The translations under genes were made by a program, and so were the position numbers. The notes beneath the pieces were generated by a model. It did no database searches, was not told the DNA's origin, and was given only the letters and a program-made list of their open reading frames with translations. This document shows, one piece after another, positions 6,383 to 9,062 of a DNA stretch of 9,062 nucleotides (positions are counted from its first letter, which is position 1; each line of letters begins with the position of its first letter). Origin of the DNA: an uncultured Rickettsiaceae bacterium (GTDB taxonomy: Bacteria; Pseudomonadota; Alphaproteobacteria; Rickettsiales; Rickettsiaceae); contig CAJQOE010000029.1 of the NCBI GenBank assembly GCA_905479885.1, positions 1 through 9,062 of the forward strand, read 5' to 3'.

Positions 6383-7093
6383 CTACTTTCTAGCAATAAT
6401 TATTGAACTAGGTGCAACTTTAATTTCATCTTTCCAATTATATCCATCTGTATTTAAACCTTTTGGATCATGTGTTTTTAATAACGTTAAATCCGCTGCT
6501 TCAACCAACTCTACGTAGTCTTCTTTTGTCCAATAATAATCAAAAATCGTTAAATCTATATCTCTAAATTCAATCTTTACTCTTTGTCCACTAACTAGTG
6601 TTTTATTTTCAGGAAAATCAGTATTAAGTGTCAACCAATCATGGTTATATGTATTTTCATTACCCACAATAGCAATAAAAACACCGTCTTTCTTTAACAC
6701 CCTAGAAATATCCTTTAATATTTCTAGTATTTCTTTTTTTGAACTTATTTCTAATAAAACAAAGCTACAAAATACTAAGTCATAAGTTTCTTGATCAAAA
6801 GGAATTCGTCCGCTATCAATTGTAATATACTCACCAACTGGATCAATGGATTTTGCCTTTTCCAACATTACTTCATTAATATCTACACCAGTAACATTGT
6901 ATCCTAACGATTTTAAAAATAATGTTGATTCTCCACTGCCACTACCATAATCTAACGCCTTTTTTCCAAAAACATATTCCTTTAATATTTGAGGCATATC
7001 TCTATAAGGCAAATATGGAGTGCCTTTTATTTTGTACTTAGAGTATAATTTTGCATATAACTCGGGAGTTTCATTTTTATTTTCTAATATCAT
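6383..7093 (-). CDS. Class I SAM-dependent methyltransferase
   Basis: 236 aa from ATG 7093. Rossmann-type methyltransferase signatures, numbered from that start: motif I ALDYGSGSGES (46-56) binds S-adenosylmethionine; GVDINEVMLEKA (69-80) ends strand 2 with D71, expected to hold the ribose; YDLVFCSFVLLEI (104-116) is strand 4 and motif post-II; VLKKDGVFIAIV (132-143) matches the strand-5 region. The substrate is not indicated; the layout is that of Methyltransf_11/25-type small-molecule or lipid/sugar methylases. The chosen start has AAGGAG at 7101-7106, seven bases upstream. A longer in-frame version from GTG 7234 adds 47 residues with no family similarity and no good ribosome binding site, so I reject it. 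The gene stands alone between a pseudogene remnant and a long spacer; no frameshift is present. Confidence 0.85.
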   Translation of the reverse strand: MILENKNETPELYAKLYSKYKIKGTPYLPYRDMPQILKEYVFGKKALDYGSGSGESTLFLKSLGYNVTGVDINEVMLEKAKSIDPVGEYITIDSGRIPFDQETYDLVFCSFVLLEISSKKEILEILKDISRVLKKDGVFIAIVGNENTYNHDWLTLNTDFPENKTLVSGQRVKIEFRDIDLTIFDYYWTKEDYVELVEAADLTLLKTHDPKGLNTDGYNWKDEIKVAPSSIIIARK

Positions 7094-7100
7094 ATATTTA

Positions 7101-7106
7101 CTCCTT
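7101..7106 (-). promoter_or_regulatory. Shine-Dalgarno that fixes the methyltransferase start
   Basis: AAGGAG on the minus strand, seven bases before ATG 7093. This decides for the 236-residue protein over the extended GTG 7234 reading. Confidence 0.75.
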
Positions 7107-7136
7107 CTAAATTCCTTGTTCTTTCTTTTTAAAAAT

Positions 7137-7165
7137 ACCATAACACATGCTGCAAAAGGGGTAAA
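7137..7165 (-). promoter_or_regulatory. Candidate promoter of the methyltransferase gene
   Basis: On the minus strand TTTACC (7165-7160) and TATGGT (7142-7137) are separated by exactly 17 bp. Each matches four of six consensus bases. It lies about 40 bp before the chosen start and within the rejected N-terminal extension, which fits the shorter gene model. Confidence 0.3.
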
Positions 7166-7465
7166 TGCTAATTCATAAATAACAACTAAAATTTTTTGCC
7201 CTTCCTTATGCACTAAGCACTGTTCTCTATACACCTAAGCTCTTGCTCTGTTGCGTATAGTTTAAGCAATAAAATAAACTGTATATAATTAAATTATACG
7301 TGCAGTAATTGCGCACCACTATCTTATTAAAAAACTACTTAATTCCTTTAATAATTTATAAGAAAAAATATTTACTTGCCAATCAATTAATTAATGTTTG
7401 CATTATAAATACATTTTTTTATTAAAAAAAATTCAAATTAACACTTTTTATATAGGCTACATCTC

Positions 7466-7490
7466 AACCTTGAAAAAGGTTATTTTTTTT
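7466..7490 (+). terminator. Intrinsic terminator-like hairpin with T tract
   Basis: AACCTT (7466-7471) pairs with AAGGTT (7476-7481) around a GAAA tetraloop, followed by A and eight T (7483-7490). On the minus strand there is no T run after the stem, so it works in the plus direction only. No plus-strand gene precedes it within the spacer; it would isolate the promoter at 7510 from upstream read-through or end a short RNA. Confidence 0.6.
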
Positions 7491-7509
7491 AATTTAATTT
7501 TATAACTAC

Positions 7510-7538
7510 TTGACAAGAATTAATTTAATGCTTATTAA
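7510..7538 (+). promoter_or_regulatory. Sigma-70-type promoter for the coiled-coil/ankyrin-like gene
   Basis: A perfect TTGACA (7510-7515), 17 bp, then TATTAA (7533-7538, four of six). It would start transcription near 7545, giving a leader of about 65 nt before ATG 7610. It directly follows the terminator-like hairpin, a layout that fits an independent transcription unit. Confidence 0.55.
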
Positions 7539-7609
7539 GATACGTATACACTAAGTTTAAAGTCTTTCAGATATTAAATAACTAAATTGCAAAATACCAC
7601 TACAGATAT

Positions 7610-9062
7610 ATGAGAAAAATATTAAATAGTTTTTTTCGCGAAAAAATACACCCCCATTCGCAAAGAATAAACGACTCAAAAGAAAAACTTGCTGGCATAA
7701 CTTCTAGGTTTGCTGACCATCTTGATTATACCGCCTTATTAAAGACCTCTGGATCTGAACTAGAAAAATTAAATGCAAAAATTAGTGATCTACAAGATAA
7801 AATCTTAAATTATGAAGTATTAGACGACGATGCTGCTGCTTCATCTCCCTCAATTTTGCAGCCAATTGATGATGCTGATGAAATGCCCTCTAAAAAAGCA
7901 ATATTACAAAAGGAGTTAGAAAGTTACACTGAACTACATAAGATTACCACGGGCCGTGCAAACTATTATAAAGAACAATTATCTTTTCCTAAGAAAATAG
8001 CAGATCTAGAAAGTGAAATAGCTGCTGCTCAGGACGCTTTAGCCATGGAAGCAGGTGAGTTAAATAAATTGTTATTTGAAGGCGAAAAAAAATCATTCGT
8101 TATCTCTTGGACTAATAAATTAGGTATTTTTGAACCAAGCAATGATTCTGTTATAATGCATTATTTAGCGCATTATAACATAATGCATCTCGTATTACCG
8201 TCAATGCTAGATAATGCTTCAGTAATTGTTGAAAGAGAACTTGGAAGAAGAGAAAATGCACATACTGCAAAAGGATTAATTCTTGAAAGCTTAAGTATAT
8301 TAGACAAATCAGGAACCCCACCTATTCAACAAGCTTTAGCAAATGACTCATTTGAGTCCTTTGACTATATATTGAAATTACCAGGATGTAAGAAGGGTTT
8401 TTTTGAAGTTGCTAAGAATGGTACAAATATTTTTCATCTAGCCATTTTAAAAGGAGTTTTCGAAAATTTAATCCCCTATATAGCAGGCGGATTAGACCAA
8501 TTAAGAATTGATGAAGATTTTACTCAACCTGTCGGCACTATCAGAGACCATGTTAATTTGATGCTTGTAAGCCAAAATGATAAAGATTACTCTCCCGCAA
8601 AAATTGCTGCTTATGTTGCATCATCTAAAGCATTTGAATATATACACAATTCAAATGTACTTAAACTTGACTCAGGTGAGACTGAAGAACAAGTAGAAAC
8701 CTATACCGCAGCTCGAATAATCTCAAGAACACTAGCCTCTGTGAAAGATTTACTAGATGATAGCAGGGAAAGAGATTATGAATCTAAAGAAGCATATCCA
8801 GATGAAAAAGATGGAGAAAGCGCTGGAGAAAGTCATGGTGGTGAAATAGCAGTTTATAAACGCATTCATACTTCAACAGTAACAAAAGAAGATTCGTTAC
8901 TAGATTATCTTTTTACTGGATCAAGACACCTTGAAGTTTTTATTATAAATTTAGTTAACGAAGGTTGCTCTGAAATTTTTGACTCTATTTTGGCTCGACA
9001 AAGAATCACAGAAGATTTTGGCTTAGCGAAATATATTATACAAATAACTAAGCATGTTAGAG
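7610..9062 (+). CDS. Coiled-coil protein with degenerate ankyrin-like repeats, candidate effector (C-terminus beyond window)
   Basis: An uninterrupted frame of 484 codons, still open at the window edge. It begins MRKILNSFFREK with no signal peptide and no transmembrane segment. Residues about 43-160 are charged helices with coiled-coil character (SELEKLNAKISDLQDKIL; KIADLESEIAAAQDALA), broken by an acidic linker (about 71-93). Further on, helix pairs resemble weak ankyrin repeats: VIMHYLAHYNIMHLVLP (181-197), PIQQALANDSFESFDYIL (238-255), the clearest NGTNIFHLAILKGVFENLI (270-288), and YSPAKIAAYVASSKAFEYI (327-345). An acidic, low-complexity stretch follows (383-410). An in-frame TAA at 7583 bounds the start; ATG 7610 lacks a good Shine-Dalgarno. 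Large non-secreted-signal ankyrin/coiled-coil proteins are common type IV effectors in Rickettsiales and Legionella, so that role is inferred. The family is not identified. Confidence 0.8.
   Translation, partial: MRKILNSFFREKIHPHSQRINDSKEKLAGITSRFADHLDYTALLKTSGSELEKLNAKISDLQDKILNYEVLDDDAAASSPSILQPIDDADEMPSKKAILQKELESYTELHKITTGRANYYKEQLSFPKKIADLESEIAAAQDALAMEAGELNKLLFEGEKKSFVISWTNKLGIFEPSNDSVIMHYLAHYNIMHLVLPSMLDNASVIVERELGRRENAHTAKGLILESLSILDKSGTPPIQQALANDSFESFDYILKLPGCKKGFFEVAKNGTNIFHLAILKGVFENLIPYIAGGLDQLRIDEDFTQPVGTIRDHVNLMLVSQNDKDYSPAKIAAYVASSKAFEYIHNSNVLKLDSGETEEQVETYTAARIISRTLASVKDLLDDSRERDYESKEAYPDEKDGESAGESHGGEIAVYKRIHTSTVTKEDSLLDYLFTGSRHLEVFIINLVNEGCSEIFDSILARQRITEDFGLAKYIIQITKHVR

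Larger units (their letters stand above)
7235..7609. other. Intergenic region between divergent genes, 376 bp
   Basis: Very AT-rich spacer between the methyltransferase (minus) and the long coiled-coil gene (plus). It holds a plus-strand terminator-like hairpin (7466-7490) and a good plus-strand promoter (7510-7538). Upstream of the hairpin I see no ORF; a TATAAA at 7404-7409 could be a -10 but lacks a -35 at the right distance. Confidence 0.5.

Noticed and set aside
7094..7234. In-frame N-terminal extension of the methyltransferase from GTG 7234.
   Set aside because: No ribosome binding site at the GTG, no family similarity in the added 47 residues, and a strong AAGGAG directly before ATG 7093.
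1..9062. CRISPR arrays, tRNA, rRNA and integrase attachment sites.
   Set aside because: No regularly spaced repeats, cloverleaf-like sequences or rRNA motifs were seen on either strand.

Overview
This is an AT-rich accessory stretch with a high density of mobile-element debris and decayed sequence. It suggests a host-associated alphaproteobacterium, most likely a Rickettsiales-type endosymbiont. The grounds are low GC, an alphaproteobacterial-style MlaF ATPase, IS3-family elements, a GerE/LuxR-type regulator fused to an NB-ARC-like NTPase and TPR-like helices, and a large coiled-coil/ankyrin-like protein. A Legionella-like gammaproteobacterium is a weaker alternative. There is no rRNA, tRNA or other marker, so the taxonomic call is inference.

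Left (1-1267): a nearly complete IS3-family insertion sequence. It has orfA, orfB with an intact DD35E triad, and imperfect terminal inverted repeats. The two ORFs overlap around a run of nine A, but orfB lies in the +1 frame, not the usual -1 frame. A 232-bp gene-free spacer follows.

Centre-left (1500-2964, minus strand): an orphan MlaF-like ABC ATPase whose Walker-B catalytic glutamate is replaced by aspartate. Upstream of it is a small single-pass membrane protein with a GAF-like soluble part, which has a strong Shine-Dalgarno. No mlaE or mlaD is visible. A 412-bp divergent spacer (2965-3376) carries a direct/inverted repeat cluster that looks like an operator.

Centre (3377-5767, plus strand): the most notable gene. 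It encodes 796 aa with an N-terminal LuxR-type HTH, a middle region I do not recognise, one strong transmembrane segment, an NB-ARC/STAND NTPase and C-terminal TPR-like helices. A single membrane pass would put the HTH and the ATPase on opposite sides of the membrane, which is a real puzzle.

Centre-right (5768-6382): degraded sequence. A roughly 200-bp internally deleted IS3-type remnant (5876-6073) abuts a frameshifted pseudogene of unknown function (minus strand, 6071-6373).

Right: a minus-strand class I SAM methyltransferase (start reassigned to 7093 from its Shine-Dalgarno), then a 376-bp spacer with a clear plus-strand hairpin-plus-T-tract and a perfect TTGACA -35 promoter candidate. 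The window ends inside a long plus-strand gene (from 7610, still open at 9062) for a coiled-coil protein with degenerate ankyrin-like repeats, a candidate secreted effector. The most plausible functional unit is the divergent pair of GAF-like membrane protein and membrane-anchored HTH-NTPase; the other genes do not form an evident pathway.
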